Assembly: GCA_964035015.1 (NCBI GenBank)
Contig: OZ035998.1
Span: 16,040,179 to 16,104,178 of the forward strand
From: Corallium rubrum
Lineage: Eukaryota > Cnidaria > Anthozoa > Scleralcyonacea > Coralliidae
DNA length: 64,000 bases
Direction: 5' to 3'
The position numbers were made by a program, and so were the translations under genes. The notes beneath the pieces are model-generated. The model saw only the letters and a list, made by a program, of their open reading frames with translations, was not told the DNA's origin and searched no databases. This document shows, in pieces, positions 10,855 through 22,571 of the stretch (position 1 is its first letter; each line of letters opens with the position of its first letter).

Positions 10855-12858
10855 GTTGGTTTGCATGGATAGAAATTAATAGCATGGAATAACAGAAATC
10901 CATTTTAAATTTCTTAAATAATATATTTCATATTAGCGATATATATAATATATACACAAAAAATTAAGTTAATTCGTCTTACTTGAAAGAACACTTATAG
11001 GTCAACTAAACGGCCTTTTGAAGTTATCAATTTCTTCTGAAAGGTTTATCATCTAATTTAGCACTAAAAAGTAAAAAAATATGTAAATTTCGAGATAAAG
11101 CAAAGCATTTATATCAGCGAAGCCTTCTTAGATCCTCGTGAAGCCTCACAGAATGGCCCATTGTCCTTGACGTCATACCGCGGTAAAACCCACCAATCAC
11201 CTTGTTGTTTGTTACCGGTATGACATCACAAGGTACTAGTACCAGTCTTTATTTCGGTCGTTCACACGAGTTCAGCAAAAAGAGTAAAAACTCAAGTTAG
11301 GCAGTTCATAAAAGTGGAACCGAGTGACTGGTTTCAATTATTTCTTCGGTTTTCGATTGAACTTTTCCGACTTTAACTGAAAATAGAATAACCTGCCTTT
11401 TAAAATGACAAAGTAAATTATTTTGCAGTTTTTGGTTTCATGGCTTCGTTTCTGAGATATTTCGGTTTATTTGATATGTAAATGTTACATGTTGCATTGT
11501 GATGTACGTGTGCATATTATACAATTATTGGACGAGGTTGAGCACGATATCAAGAATTATAATATAGCTACTAATGATATATGAGCTATCTTGCAATCTG
11601 ATTGGCTGCATTACTAACTGTATATCAGCTCATATACAGCGAGTAGTGAAAAACAAAATGGCGGCGTAGTTTTCTTAAACTATTGCAGATGAAACTGGCT
11701 GTTTTTTTCAACGTATAGCTCAGAAAAACTTGAGCTAAGAAGGGGAAACTAACATTTAACACAAAATACACAACCCAAAAGCACAATTTACAAAGTTAAG
11801 ATGGTAAATCCACTTTAAAAATCGTCTTAAGACTTTAAAAATCCGTTTTGAATTGTCAGGTTGACAATGTTTTGTCAGACAAATTAAAATCCACAAGAAT
11901 TGAATTAACAACACATATTTATGAGTATAACGATTATTATTACTCAGCGAAGTGGGTTTTTGAAGTAATAAGTCATTCAGATGGATAAAAACTGTGTTAT
12001 TCTTTCAGGTTAGAAATATTGAAAAACAACGCGTAATTTTCGCTATTTATAATTATATTTTTAGCTTCTTTGTCCATTTAAAAAGTCAAAGATTCACAAC
12101 CACGACAGATTAAGAAATAAACCACCCACCTTTTGACTTTTCAATGCTGTTTTTATTCTTCATTCAATCTTTTCAACGTATTTTTTGGCTCTGAGAGAAA
12201 ATTCTGAAGCTGTTTTCAACTCAGCAAGAAACTTGAAAACATAAACTACAATACGCATGACGGAAGCTGATATGTGGCGGATATTCAATTAATATAATTT
12301 ATTGCAATAAATCAACAATTTTGCATTAATTATCATAACATATTTTGCTATATTCGCTCTCGTCGTATATGAACTCATAGCCAACTCGGCGAAGCGCCTC
12401 GTTGGCTATGAGCTCATATACGACTCGAGCTCATGGTATAATTGTTAATTATCAAGGCCGAGGTTTGTGTTATCTGCTAAAGCCAAAGGCTGAGGCGGAT
12501 AATACAAACAGAGGCCTTGATAATTCTTGATATCATGCGATAACCGAATTATTGTTTTATTATACAATTATAAATGTAGAAGCCTTTAGAAAGTTTTTTA
12601 CTACAAAGTTAGGTAAAAATAGTAAATATTCATACCGTCTTCAGTTCGAGGTTCGCTAACTTTTTTCGCTTTCAAATACAATTTTCTCTTTCAAACACTG
12701 CTTTAAACTCTGACAGCTGTATGTGTAGCGCGCTTGTTTTTTCTTGGTGGTTTTAGCATCAACAAAACGTGCCAAATCCGCCGGATTAATCCGCTTCTGA
12801 TCTTCATTCCTAAGGACGGCCGCCATATTTGTTTCGTTCAAACCGCTGGCCAGCGCAC

Positions 12859-13150
12859 TGACCTATATATGTAACTGGACTAGGGATTTTAGGTGAAGGA
12901 AAATTCGAGTGTAGAATATATATATTTTAAGACCAAACCGGGACCAGTTTCGAAAAATGCAACTATGCACAGGCCTTCCGGCAGGAATTGAACCCACGAC
13001 CTTGCGATTCTAGTGCAATGCTCTGACCACTGAGCCACGGAGGCTGTTGCCGAGAGCTTGATCGCGAGTTCTGTATACATTAAGGTGGTAATGCCAGGAG
13101 AGAATTGGGTTTATTAGAAGTAATATTGGGCATTTCACTCGATTACATAG
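12859..13150 (-). repeat. tRNA-derived SINE, copy 1
   Basis: Reading on the minus strand, the head carries an A box (GTGGCTCAGTGG) and a B box (GGGTTCAATTCC) at about 12985-13047, with arms resembling a tRNA and loop bases AGA at the anticodon position. A shared tail follows: GGTCCCGGTTTGGTCTTAAA, then TTCTACACTCGAATTTTCC. The cloverleaf is imperfect and continues into a non-tRNA body, so it is a SINE and not a tRNA gene. Copy 2 is at 60620-60872. Confidence 0.75.
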
Positions 13151-13257
13151 CATGTTAATATGTAACTGGACTGCGGGTGCTGGCCAAAAATGTGTCCCCA
13201 TTTTCACTTTCAAAATGGCGGCATTTATGGGTCCTTCTGCTAATGGTAGCGACCACT
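13146..13257 (-). repeat. Border element with motif CAGTCCAGTTA...GGTCAGTG
   Basis: This is the reverse complement of the element at 14391-14471, which carries ACCCATAAATGCCGCCATTT and GGCCAGCACCCGCAGTCCAG. It lies directly beside SINE copy 1. Confidence 0.5.
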
Positions 13258-13917
13258 GACATGTACTTATCGTAGGAAAAAAGAAGCGAGGGCTTCCCCA
13301 GAGGTGAATAAAATCGTCTGGCGTTAGCCAGAATAAAATACTAAACACCAATTCGGACAGAAAAGAGTTAGAGAAAAATTGTTCTTGTGAAGGCTTCCCC
13401 AAGAGGTGAATAAAATCGTCTGGCGTTATTAGCCAGAACAAAATACTAAAGAGTATTAAGAGCAATAAATTCGAACAGGAAAGAGTTAATGCATGCAGGT
13501 TGGTCATTGTTAATTTCTTGTGGAACGACCAAATCACCAAATAGGAATATCGCCTCCCATGTACGCCTCGCTTCTTTACGATTTTCTCGTGATCTTCAGC
13601 GGTTCTTTATAGAGCTGGCGACTTCATAAAACGAAGTGTTTGTAGATTTCCATGACCATGTGTATTTTGACAGTCTTGTTTATTTTATTGCCATGCAAGT
13701 ATTCGTGCAGTACCGCCGGCCGGCACGTCTTTAACTCAGACTGCTAGAAAGCTAGGCCTACAACAGTAATTGTCTAGGAATATTATTATTGTAGTTCAGA
13801 ACTCTTATCGTGAAAACAATCCGGGCCGCTCAGCAAATATTTTGTTTACACAAACTCGAGACCGGGACGATATTATGCTGACTTGGCAAAAATTCGACAA
13901 AGTTTGCCAAGTCCGTC

Positions 13918-14273
13918 TACTCCGAACATTTTCTCAAGAAATAATCCACTGTAGAAGTTATAAAATAGATTGGCAGAAAGATAATTCACCTTGCTACAGC
14001 ATACGTACAGTTTATCCGACCAAATAGCTTAGTTTCCCTAAAAAAAGCGAAATACCGAACATGTCCAAATCATAATAGCGGCCGCTATTTTGAATTTTTT
14101 CCCCGTATGTATTATAATGTTTTCTCCGAATGTTTCCTCGAGAAATAAACCACTGTAGAAGCGTGATCAAATATACTGGAAGAAAGATAATTCATCTGGC
14201 TACAACATACATACAGTTTATCCGACCAAATAGCTTAGTTTTCGTAAAAAAAGCGAGATACCGAACATGTCCA
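13918..14273 (+). repeat. Direct duplication of about 145 bp, offset about 206 bp
   Basis: 13918-14062 and 14124-14273 are diverged direct copies. Shared words are CCACTGTAGAAG, TTTATCCGACCAAATAGCTT and ATACCGAACATGTCC. No function is recognised. Confidence 0.7.
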
Positions 14274-14295
14274 ACACGAACTAGAGATCTTAGGT

Positions 14296-14486
14296 ATCGG
14301 TCAGCGACCCATAAATGCCTCCATTTTGGGGACACTTTTCCTAACTCAAAGGTAATAGGAGCACGCAGTCCAGTTATATATATATAGGTCAGTGAGAAGG
14401 ACCCATAAATGCCGCCATTTTGAAAGTGAAAATGGGGACATTTTTGGCCAGCACCCGCAGTCCAGTTATATATATAGGTCAGTGGT
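14296..14486 (+). repeat. Two tandem border elements
   Basis: One degenerate unit (14296-14377) and one good unit (14391-14471) each end in GCAGTCCAGTTATATATA then GGTCAGTG. The same border recurs at 12859-12885, 13146-13257 and 36530-36556. Confidence 0.55.
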
Positions 14487-14639
14487 GACAAAACATCAAG
14501 AATTATCTGTAGATTTTTAGCCAATCACAGTTGAGATTGTATCAGATTGTATAATATAATAAAATCACTTATCGGAGAAGGTAATGTATCTTTGCTATTA
14601 TCAAACCAAACTTAATTTGAAGGCAGTATATGTGCGTGT

Positions 14640-15225
14640 TTCCATCCCACCACTAAACATGTAGAATTTCAAGGGATTTTGACTTGTACAGAACAGCATT
14701 TTGAGAATCAGAAATTGTAACGAAAAACTGTGTAACCGTGGTTTCTATGGCAACAATGACGTTTCAAAGTGGTTGCTAATTTGCGTTTAAACTAGGTGAC
14801 CTCCAATTTTTATTTTATTAAAAGTTCTTCTAGTATGAGTAATTGTTAGGCCAATTAAAAAAAAATTCTGTAGATCCAAAACATTTTTATTACGAATAAT
14901 CACATTTTTTTTATTTCAAAAAGTTTTGGATCTACATAATTTTTTTAAAATTTGGCCAATTGACTACTCATACTAGAAGAAAACTTTTAATAAAATAAAA
15001 AATTGGTGTATTTTTTTCGCGTTAAACTTAAACGGAAATTAGCAGCCATTTTGAAACGTCATTGTTGCCATAGCAACCAATTTTTCGTTTCAGTTTCTGA
15101 TTCTCAAAATTCTGTTCTATGCAAGACATTTAGTTTCCTTCTTCTAAAAAATATCAACATACAAGATTTTGAGTCTGAAACGTGTGTTTTCCACTTTTCA
15201 TGAAACTGTATGGAGCCACCTTAAA
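14640..15225. repeat. Fold-back element of about 580 bp
   Basis: The arms pair from the outer TTTCTATGGCAACAATGACG / CGTCATTGTTGCCATAGCAA to the inner GTAGATCCAAAAC / GTTTTGGATCTAC around about 14900. It is non-coding. Confidence 0.7.
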
Positions 15226-15665
15226 TTACACCATTTCCGATTGACAAATTACTGCATGATCACGTGGTATTGAATTGAATTTCCCTTGCACTGCTGATGA
15301 GACGTCATTCACCATGCATTTTTGTTTCATTGCATAGCTTGCACTAAATCCAATCGCGCTAAAATCTTACAAAACATTTTAAAACCTTACTACTAATCAA
15401 TAATGTGGATGTTTTGGTGTTGATATAAAAATATTTTTATTCGGTAAAAAATTAAATATTCCATTCAACTCGACTATTGCATCGTTGGACGGAACATGAC
15501 AATTTTCACATGAAAATACTCTTTACCATTGCACGAATAAACATTCATTATTTGTATACTGTATCGACCTAAAAAAACTGCGTTAGCTGCCGAGTGCATG
15601 GGTTAGCATTTTTTACTTGCTGCTCATCCTTTTAACTCCTTACTTTTTCCTCCTTACTTTTTCAG

Positions 15666-15797
15666 GTCTTTCAAGAGCTAAAGGAAAAGAATTATGGAAA
15701 GGTGTCTGTGTTCTATTGTGGAAATCCAGCTCTTGGAAATATATTAAAGAAAGAGAGCCAGAGACATCAATTTGAATTCCGATCGGAAAAGTTTTAA
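15666..15797 (+). CDS. NOX5: Gene A terminal exon
   Basis: The acceptor is ACTTTTTCAG. The exon is 132 nt: 43 codons plus TAA at 15795-15797. It encodes VFQELKEKNYGKVSVFYCG and ends FRSEKF. NOX5 proteins end in an aromatic residue after a KENF-like tail that places the C-terminus in the active site, and the final Phe is kept here. The length is identical to the terminal exon of gene B (132 nt). Confidence 0.95.
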   Translation, partial: VFQELKEKNYGKVSVFYCGNPALGNILKKESQRHQFEFRSEKF

Positions 15798-15957
15798 AGA
15801 AATTATCGTATGCGGAGTCTAAAACCAAAGATTTTTGGCTTGTTGTTCTATGTAACAAAAGCATTAATGACAAAATTTCAACTTGCCATTCAGAAGAAAC
15901 CTTGTCAAATCCTAAAACTGCGTATTGTTACCTCCGCCAGGATATGTTTTTACCCCT

Positions 15958-16172
15958 TTCTTTCTGTTTGTTTGTTTGTTTGTTTGTTTGTTTGTTTGTT
16001 TGTTTGTTTGTTTGTTGTTTGTTTGTTTGTTTGTTTGTTTGTTTGTTTGTTTGTTTGTTTGTTTGTTTGTTTGTTTGTTTGTTTGTTGGCTGGCTGGTTG
16101 GTTGGTCGGTTGGTTGGTTCACTTGGTTGGTTGGTTGGTCTGTCTGTCTGTCTGTCTGTCTGCCTGCCTGCC

Positions 16173-16225
<53 letters not shown>

Positions 16226-16226
16226 G
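15958..16226 (+). repeat. Microsatellite (TTTG)n-(GGTT)n-(GTCT)n
   Basis: Tetranucleotide runs change unit by single-base steps: TTTG, then GGTT/GGCT, then GTCT/GCCT. The frames open across it are artefacts of the period. Confidence 0.95.
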
Positions 16227-17076
16227 ATTGTCGCCAGGATATCTCAAAAATTATTGTACCGATTTTCATGAAAATTTGCACAAGGGTTGGCCATAGACCC
16301 ACGATCAATCCACTAACGTTTGCTTGAATTTAATCAAAATTTGGATGCGAAATGTATATGAAATGCTTGATTGCGCTAATTATCTTTATTTTATGCAAAC
16401 ATTTTTGAATAATTTTGGTGCATATATTGGTCTCGTGCGCTAGCAGGTTAGCGGGATGGCTCGTTTTCTTTTTAAACATCTCTAATAACCCGCTGGCAGA
16501 GGTATATACAGTCTATGACTGCCTTCTAGTTTGAAATAAGTATTTACAACACCTGTTTAAACATTACTTTCTTTTGGTAATACCATGATCGCCTCGGATT
16601 ATTTTGTTCTCCGAGGAATGTAAACCTCGTATTTTCCTCATCGCTCATGCAAGAGGGAAATATATCCTTTGTCTTCTAATTTTCCCGTGCATGTTGATGA
16701 GGGAAAATTAGAAGACAAAGAAATCCTTCCAATTTTCCTGTGCATGTTGATGAGGAAAGGTGCACAAAGAAATCCTTCGTCTTCTTCTAAATTTCCCGCT
16801 TGCATATATTTTCCCTAATCAACACTGATGCACGGGAAAATTAGATGCAACTTTTCTGATCAACCGTGTAAATTTCCTGTCGTTAAAATTCTCAAAGTTT
16901 TCCTCCGCGATCATAATATTACAAACTAATAACATGACTTTTCGGGAAATTAGCGATTAAATTTCCCCTTTGCTTCGGGAAGATTTTTAAAAGTCCGAGG
17001 GTCGCACAAATCTTCCCTCGGTGGCGGGGAAATTTAATCGCTAATTTCCCTCAAGTCATGTTATTACTTATAATAA

Positions 17077-17844
17077 TAACCAAAACTGATATGCGCGGCA
17101 ATAAACACGTCATGTTTTTCGCCAAAACATTAAAGTGCCACTACCCCCCCCCCCCCCCCCCCAATGTTTTTCGCAAATCTATAAAAGCCCTTATTGAGTG
17201 GTTAGTCCAGTGAATAAATTATTGGTATTGGACATTTCTTTGGTCTTCTGTAGACCATCAAAGTTGCAAAAATTGGCATATGCATGTCCCTGGTGTGACG
17301 TCAGACAAGCGAAACAAGGAACTCATTTGAGCTCTGTCTGCTGAATGCATAGAATTTTTACATTGAGTTAGTTGGGAAAATGAATTTTCAACACAAAAAA
17401 TGCTATGTATTCACCAGACAGAGCTCAAAGGAGTTCCTTGTTTGACTTGTACATGTCTGACGTAACACCAGGAATATACCCATTCCCTTTCCTACTCCGC
17501 CATGGGACATGCAGATGCAACTTTGGTCGTCTACAGAAGATCAACGAAACGTCCCATACCAATAATTTATTAACTGGCCTAATCCACTCAATAAAGGCTC
17601 TTAGATTTGCGAGAAAAAATTTTTGGGGTTAGTGGCACTTTAACGAATCCATCTGCATTCCTTAGCCTTTGAAATTGACACTGTGTACGTGTCACCATGA
17701 GATCACTGCAATATGATTGGTCATTTGCTACTTTTGAATTCTCCAACCAAAAACGTTTAGGAATGCAGACGGATTCGTCAATGTTTTGGACAGAAATCAT
17801 GACGTGTTTTTTTGGGACCATGCCGCGCATCATCGGTTTTGGTA
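17077..17844. mobile_element. Inverted-repeat MITE (TTACCAAAACCGAT family) interrupted by another MITE
   Basis: The ends AACCAAAACTGATATGCGCGG and its partner CCGCGCATCATCGGTTTTGG are inverted. The interior is split by 17134-17639. An uninterrupted copy of the same family is at 49785-50033 (249 bp), which matches the length left here once the insert is removed. Confidence 0.75.
17134..17639. mobile_element. Nested TTAA-flanked MITE with long inverted arms
   Basis: TTAA lies at 17130-17133 and 17640-17643. The ends AGTGCCACTACC and GGTTAGTGGCACT are inverted, and arms of about 240 bp pair throughout (for example GACAGAGCTC / GAGCTCTGTC). A poly-C tract of about 20 lies near the left end. It inserted in the arm of the element at 17077-17844. 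Confidence 0.8.
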
Positions 17845-18684
17845 ATATTTCACCATTTAAATTACAGTCATTTGCAACTCAAGTTTCACCCAAATCTTCA
17901 GGAGTTCGTTCTGAAGTCTGCAAGTTCATTGGAAAATTCGTAGTTCATTTTGAACTACGCATTTGGTTGGTTGCTTGGTTCCTAGCAGCTAATCAAATAT
18001 GTAATTCAAAACGAACTTTGAATTTCCCAACGAACTTGCGAACTTCTGAAGATTTGGGTGAAAGGGGGGGGTTGCAAATGACTGTAATTGCATGATATGA
18101 ACACAGGTAAAAGTTCGTAAATTTTCTAGTGTATTCATTTTCACATGTGGTCACATGACCTGAAAGCAACAGGCGCCGAGCACCGACCGTACTTCGACAA
18201 TTTCTGGACATATTAAACATAGCTTTTGAATAATTTTTCCCACTATATTATTAACATCTAATCGCATGAGTTCTCGTAAAATTAAGGTTTAATTTCACTC
18301 GTGTTTTCAAAATCTCACAAATTATCCTTGTCACTTCGCGACTTGGGCAATTTTGGAAAATTTTGAAAACACTCGTGAAATTAAACCTTAATTTTCCTCG
18401 GCCCCATGCGATTATCTATATACACAAAATTATCCATATACCTTTGGTATTAAAGCATAAGTCGTTACAAAGCCTTGAACTATGTATTTGACAATTTCGG
18501 ACTGTTTTTGCTTGTATTTCCCTTCTGTTTTTCGGTGTATTAAAACAGTAAACGGCCATTTGAGAATTGTTTTCATAATATTGTATCAATAAATTAAATA
18601 TAACATCTTTTCTAGCTAGTGTCACTTCGTCTTTCTAGCTCATCACTTCGTGTTTCCGTATAGAAACAGTTTCAACAAAAATTC

Positions 18685-19127
18685 ATGTTAGACGTTTTAA
18701 AGGGTATGAAAGAACTCGTTAACAGTTTGAAAGAACTCGTGAAATTGTAATAGAAAACCTTTTGCAACTTTTTCGTGTCTTTCTTCGTTTGCAAGATTTT
18801 CAATTTGTTTAATATGTAAATGAACGGGCTGTGACGGACACTTTTTAAATGTTCAGTGACACAAGGCGTTTTTATGTGCGCATGCAGTTTCAAGTGATTT
18901 CGTTGAACAAATTTAGAGATATAACTGATTTTGCTACGTGTGAAAACACTGCACCCTGCTCCTGTCGACGTCAGAGACAATCTCATTTACATATTAAAAT
19001 AAATTGAAATATCTTGATAATGAAGAAAGATGCGAAAAATTGTCAAAGATCTTCTATTACAATTTGATGAGATCTTTCAAATTAGGCAAACTTCATTTTT
19101 GTTGCCAATGTCCTTTAAATTAGGTTA
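18685..19127. mobile_element. Inverted-repeat element (family also at 39395-39775 and 37427-37512)
   Basis: The right end ATTGCCAATGTCCTTTAAA and a decayed left end pair. Shared internal words are CACTGCACCCTGCTCCTG and ACTTAGAGATATAACTGATT. It is non-coding. Confidence 0.6.
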
Positions 19128-19241
19128 CTTTACATCACACATTCAAATCAACTAAATTAATCATAAAACTTAATTTTACTTCAAACGAAGTCATTTTCTT
19201 TTTTTCTCGAGTCAGATAAAAAATGAAAAGATTCCAAGCAG

Positions 19242-19373
19242 CTAGAAATTTTCTTTACGGAATCCAAATCCATATTTTCTGCAGAATATTTTAATTACTT
19301 TTCCCATAACTGGTGCACCGCAAAAGAACACTGTAACTTTTCCTCGTTTCTCCTTGGCAATATTCTCAAATTC
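19242..19373 (-). CDS. NOX5: Gene B exon 15 (terminal)
   Basis: The acceptor is TTACTTGCAG. The exon is 132 nt: 43 codons and TAG (19242-19244). It encodes EFENIAKEKRGKVTVFFCG and ends FRKENF, the standard NOX5 C-terminus. Confidence 0.95.
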   Translation of the reverse strand, partial: EFENIAKEKRGKVTVFFCGAPVMGKVIKIFCRKYGFGFRKENF

Positions 19374-20062
19374 CTGCAAGTAAAAAACGATGTTATATGC
19401 GGTTAAATATAGGATATATTTAAGCGAAGTTAACTGCTGATGTAGTTGGCCTGCGGTTCCCCTTATTAGGGGAGTCCCTAACGTCACGTACGTTAAGGGG
19501 TTTCCCGCGCATTCGAGATTCATTGAGCGTCTGTTGCTTTGCTGCAAGTAGCGTCTTTGCTCAGCTTGTGCTCCCCCTTCACCCTTTCCCCACCCGTGTT
19601 AGATACGAAGTATAGAATCCTATAGATCGTATATGTTATTCCACTGACTTGTCAGTGTGACTGGTGCCGGTGGTCTGCCTTGGCAGAGTTGTCATGGCAA
19701 ACGCCTATTGCTTCTCTGATTACCCTAATTGCTATTGCTTAGTTTGCTGGCTATTTGCTCCTGACTAGCCTGGGCTAGATTGCTGACTAGCCTGGTCACC
19801 AACGACACCTACCTCCAAATAACGCATATTCTGCAGTTAATAAATTTTAAATAAATTATGTTTCCTTTAAAATACAATCTCGTTCCCAGAGCCTTCTCTT
19901 TAAAATAAAGATTTTCCAACCTCGCACCCGGGGTCTTATCTCCGCTCGACGCCTGACCCTCCGCTAAGACTGAATACAGTATTTAAATATTTTCGTTACA
20001 ACAATTTGTCAAACAATAATGCAATCTAGTTAGAAGGTAAAGAAAATCGCTTGAGATAACAA

Positions 20063-20925
20063 GCATCTCTAGCATTACTGCGGCTCTCTCCTCCGCAGAG
20101 GCTTGGCGTGGATCCCTAAGGTAGAAACCGCTGGGTGGGAGGAACGCGGGCGGAAGGAGAAGGGAGAGCGAAGCCTCTGCCAGAAGTCGGTCGAAAAAGT
20201 GCTAGAATGGTCGAAAAAGTGCTAGATCTTGAATTTCTCGGAGGCATTTTGAACAACTGACACGAAATTTTCCCTGAAGGTGTATATAGCCAAGACGTTT
20301 AAAACAGCTATTTATATCAAAATAAACGGCAAGATATGGGGAACATTCCTGTATCGAAATTATCTCGGTTCGACGCATGTAAACGCGATAAACATTCGTA
20401 GAACGCGGCGGGTCAAGATTCTGTTTTCAAATATATAAGGTGTGCCGAACTGACAGTACTAATATATTTTCCCAAATAACAGCGGATCCGTACATTTCAG
20501 AAGACGAAACTAATAGCGTTGATCTCGTCAGATTCAAGAACACATAATTTCCGATAATATAATTCATTTAGATCGAACGGCAAATATTTAAAAATGTCTT
20601 CGAAGTATTAAATAAGTCGGAAACCCGCCAATATTATAGTTCGAAATGTATTATACGAAATCTGCACAACCTACGGTCTCCCACTGGGCTACGCAATCCC
20701 GCTATCCTAATATTAATTCCTTACTGAACACGAGTTGCTCTATCTTCCAAATTTCTTCACAGATACTATGATATCCGCCATTAGCCAAGTCTGCCAATCC
20801 GTACATATATATTACCTCCCCCGGTTTGCCGCGATGTTGGGTGTGACTTCTGGCAGAGGCTTCCCGCCTTCAGCCAGCGGTTTCCACGCGAAGCCTCTGC
20901 GGAGGAGAGTGTTACTGCGGTACAA
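20063..20925. repeat. Fold-back unit with GC-rich inverted ends
   Basis: The left end, about 20070-20185, contains CTCCTCCGCAGAGGCTT and GAAGCCTCTGCCAGAAGTC. The right end, about 20840-20925, has the complements GACTTCTGGCAGAGGCTTC and AAGCCTCTGCGGAGGAG. The central 650 bp is unrelated and non-coding. Confidence 0.65.
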
Positions 20926-21267
20926 TTTAATAGTGAATGAAAAAGATGTCCAACAAATTATGTCATCAAAATTATAAGAGCAACCATACAGTAATTGTTC
21001 TTCAAGACATAAGCATATATGCAGTAAAACGGTACAATAAATGTTTGCACATTCATAACACATATTTTGCACGACATTGACAACTCGGCAGTATACAATT
21101 TTACTCCATTAATACCGTACACAGACGTGGCAGTTCACGCTCTCGACATAGCCTGCCACTGACATCATAGTCAATCGAGATATGGTCTGGAAGCTCAGGT
21201 AAAGTCTTTGGTCTATCTTTTTGTTCGCCTTTATGCATTTTTGTGCACGGTGCACGGTCACTGAACA

Positions 21268-21440
21268 CATTGTATTTCAGTATAATGAACGAATTGTCCA
21301 ATAGCAACGTTTCAGTTCAATCACTCAGCCGTGCTATTTAAATATTAATAAACCTAAAACAAAGGATGTGCACGGTGTAAGGTACGGTTCAACATAAAAT
21401 CACAGCTCATTATAGGCGCTTTGAAGTTTGCCGAGTTTCC
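21268..21440 (+). repeat. Dispersed repeat, copy of 9960-10143
   Basis: It carries TTTAAATATTAATA, TGTGCACGGTG and GCTTTGAAGTTTGCCG in the same order as 9960-10143. The family is not identified. Confidence 0.5.
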
Positions 21441-22304
21441 AGACCATATCTCGATTGACTATATGCTATTTAATAGCGTATTTCACTCGTGGACTACCAT
21501 AGGTTTTGGGCATTGTTGCTTGACCATGAAGCTAAATTTGTTTTCTTAGAAGAAGGTCATCCATTTCTGTTCAGCAACGCAGAGTCTTGTCAGTTTACGA
21601 AGCTCGATCAGACATGCTGGCCATATTATAAATTGCTTCGTCTGAATATGAAATCGTCCACGCAACGACCCGATTAATTTGCTTTCAAAAACTTTTATCA
21701 TCATTCCAACAACGTCTAGTACATCACAATTAAGAATTGACTACGATTCATACTTAAAATACTTACTAAATTTGTAAAAACGTCCTCATGCTGAATATCC
21801 CGCTCCTTGACTATCTCGCTCAACAATGACTTACGAAATACTTGGTATACAGTAATTATTTTGGCTTTGGTGGTTTGTCGTGAGTCAATCGTTTTATTCT
21901 ATGTTTTGATTGGCTCCGAAGGCATTCTTTTGTTGACTTACATTAACTTAACAACGCGACAGCAATGTATCTACTCGCGCATGTGCAGTAGATACAAAAA
22001 TTGTCTATTTTGGTCTGGAATGTATAGGGTACATATTTTGGTCTGAGATAGGGTATGGATTTGATATATTTTTGGGGTTTAGGTCTGGGATAGGGTATGA
22101 AAAATCGTCTTTTTAGATCTGGGATAGGGTGAGGATTTTGAGGTCACGGCGGCACACCCCTACCCAAAAATTGCCAGAGTATCCCCGGTGATAGCGTATT
22201 AATCAGTAATAGTTTCTTGAAGTTTTTAATATTGAATGACATTTGTGTCGGAATTTGAAGTTAAATTACCCGATTAATAAACTCAAAATAAAATGTGCGC
22301 TGAC

Positions 22305-22571
22305 CTGATCCCAGTTTGGTCTTCCCGGAGATGTTCTTGTTCGAAGTCCAGTGATCATATCAACAGATTTCTTCGCATGAATCAAATCAAGTGCAATTTG
22401 AAGGCTAATGGCTTTCATATCATCTCTCGTAAGGGCTGACGTCATATGGATATGCATATCCAAGAAACTCTTAGTCAGTCTTTGGCAACATTGTTCCACT
22501 TCAAGCTCGTTTAACAAACTCAGAAACCATTCAAATGAACGCTGGTGGCGATTGATCCAAAAGAAATCGAC
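22305..22571 (-). CDS. NOX5: Gene B exon 14 (C-terminal NADPH lobe)
   Basis: 267 nt, phase 0/0, 89 codons (residues 788-876). It starts VDFFWINRHQRSFEWF, includes DMHIHMTSAL and MITGLRTRTSPGRPNWDQ, and ends at CAG/GTCAGC. It is two codons shorter than the gene A homolog, with the gap in the acidic/Gln stretch. Confidence 0.95.

Larger units (their letters stand above)
10855..15665 (+). other. Long gene A intron, repeats only
   Basis: Contents in order: AT-rich palindromic DNA (about 11500-12550, including a hairpin at about 12365-12430), a tRNA-derived SINE on the minus strand, a 112 bp border element, twice-repeated AAAATCGTCTGGCGTT units (13305-13480), a direct duplication (13918-14273), border elements (14296-14486) and a 580 bp fold-back (14640-15225). 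No gene is seen. Confidence 0.65.
407..15797 (+). other. NOX5: Gene A: NOX5-like NADPH oxidase, 3' part (5 exons visible)
   Basis: The exons join to 1116 nt, encoding 371 residues plus stop, with no internal stop and matching splice phases. The protein is the cytosolic dehydrogenase half of a calcium-activated NADPH oxidase. This half takes electrons from NADPH through FAD to two membrane hemes, and the enzyme makes superoxide or H2O2 at the membrane. Visible motifs, numbered from the first visible codon, are the FAD-binding HPFTISS at residue 33, DGPYGAP at 171, the GIGVTPF nucleotide loop at about 191, the WINRDQ segment at about 242, and FYCG plus a C-terminal aromatic in the last exon. 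The EF-hand and membrane exons must lie upstream of base 1, or the copy is truncated; the window cannot decide. Gene A converges on its paralog gene B. Confidence 0.93.
15798..19241. other. Spacer between the convergent NOX5 genes
   Basis: No gene is seen. It holds a TTTG/GGTT/GTCT microsatellite (15958-16226), palindromic stretches at 16600-17060 (repeated TTTTCCC and GATGAGG words, hairpin at about 16930-17065), a nested MITE pair (17077-17844), a 160 bp palindrome (about 18255-18415) and an inverted-repeat element (18685-19127). I could not pick a reliable poly(A) signal for either gene. Confidence 0.65.
19374..22304 (-). other. Gene B intron 14
   Basis: It contains a fold-back unit (about 20063-20925) and a dispersed repeat (21268-21440). 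The remainder shows no recognised gene; 21489-21677 has a short open frame with no recognisable domain. Confidence 0.6.

Noticed and set aside
12985-13047. A genuine tRNA gene on the minus strand
   Set aside because: The A and B boxes are good, but the acceptor and anticodon stems have mismatches and the sequence continues into a SINE body with a second copy at 60.6 kb.
15810-16327. Frames of 100-150 codons after gene A
   Set aside because: TTTG/GTCT microsatellite translation; no continuation of NOX5.
21489-21677. Plus-strand frame of 62 codons as an exon
   Set aside because: No domain, no flanking splice signal I could defend, and no similarity to the NOX genes.
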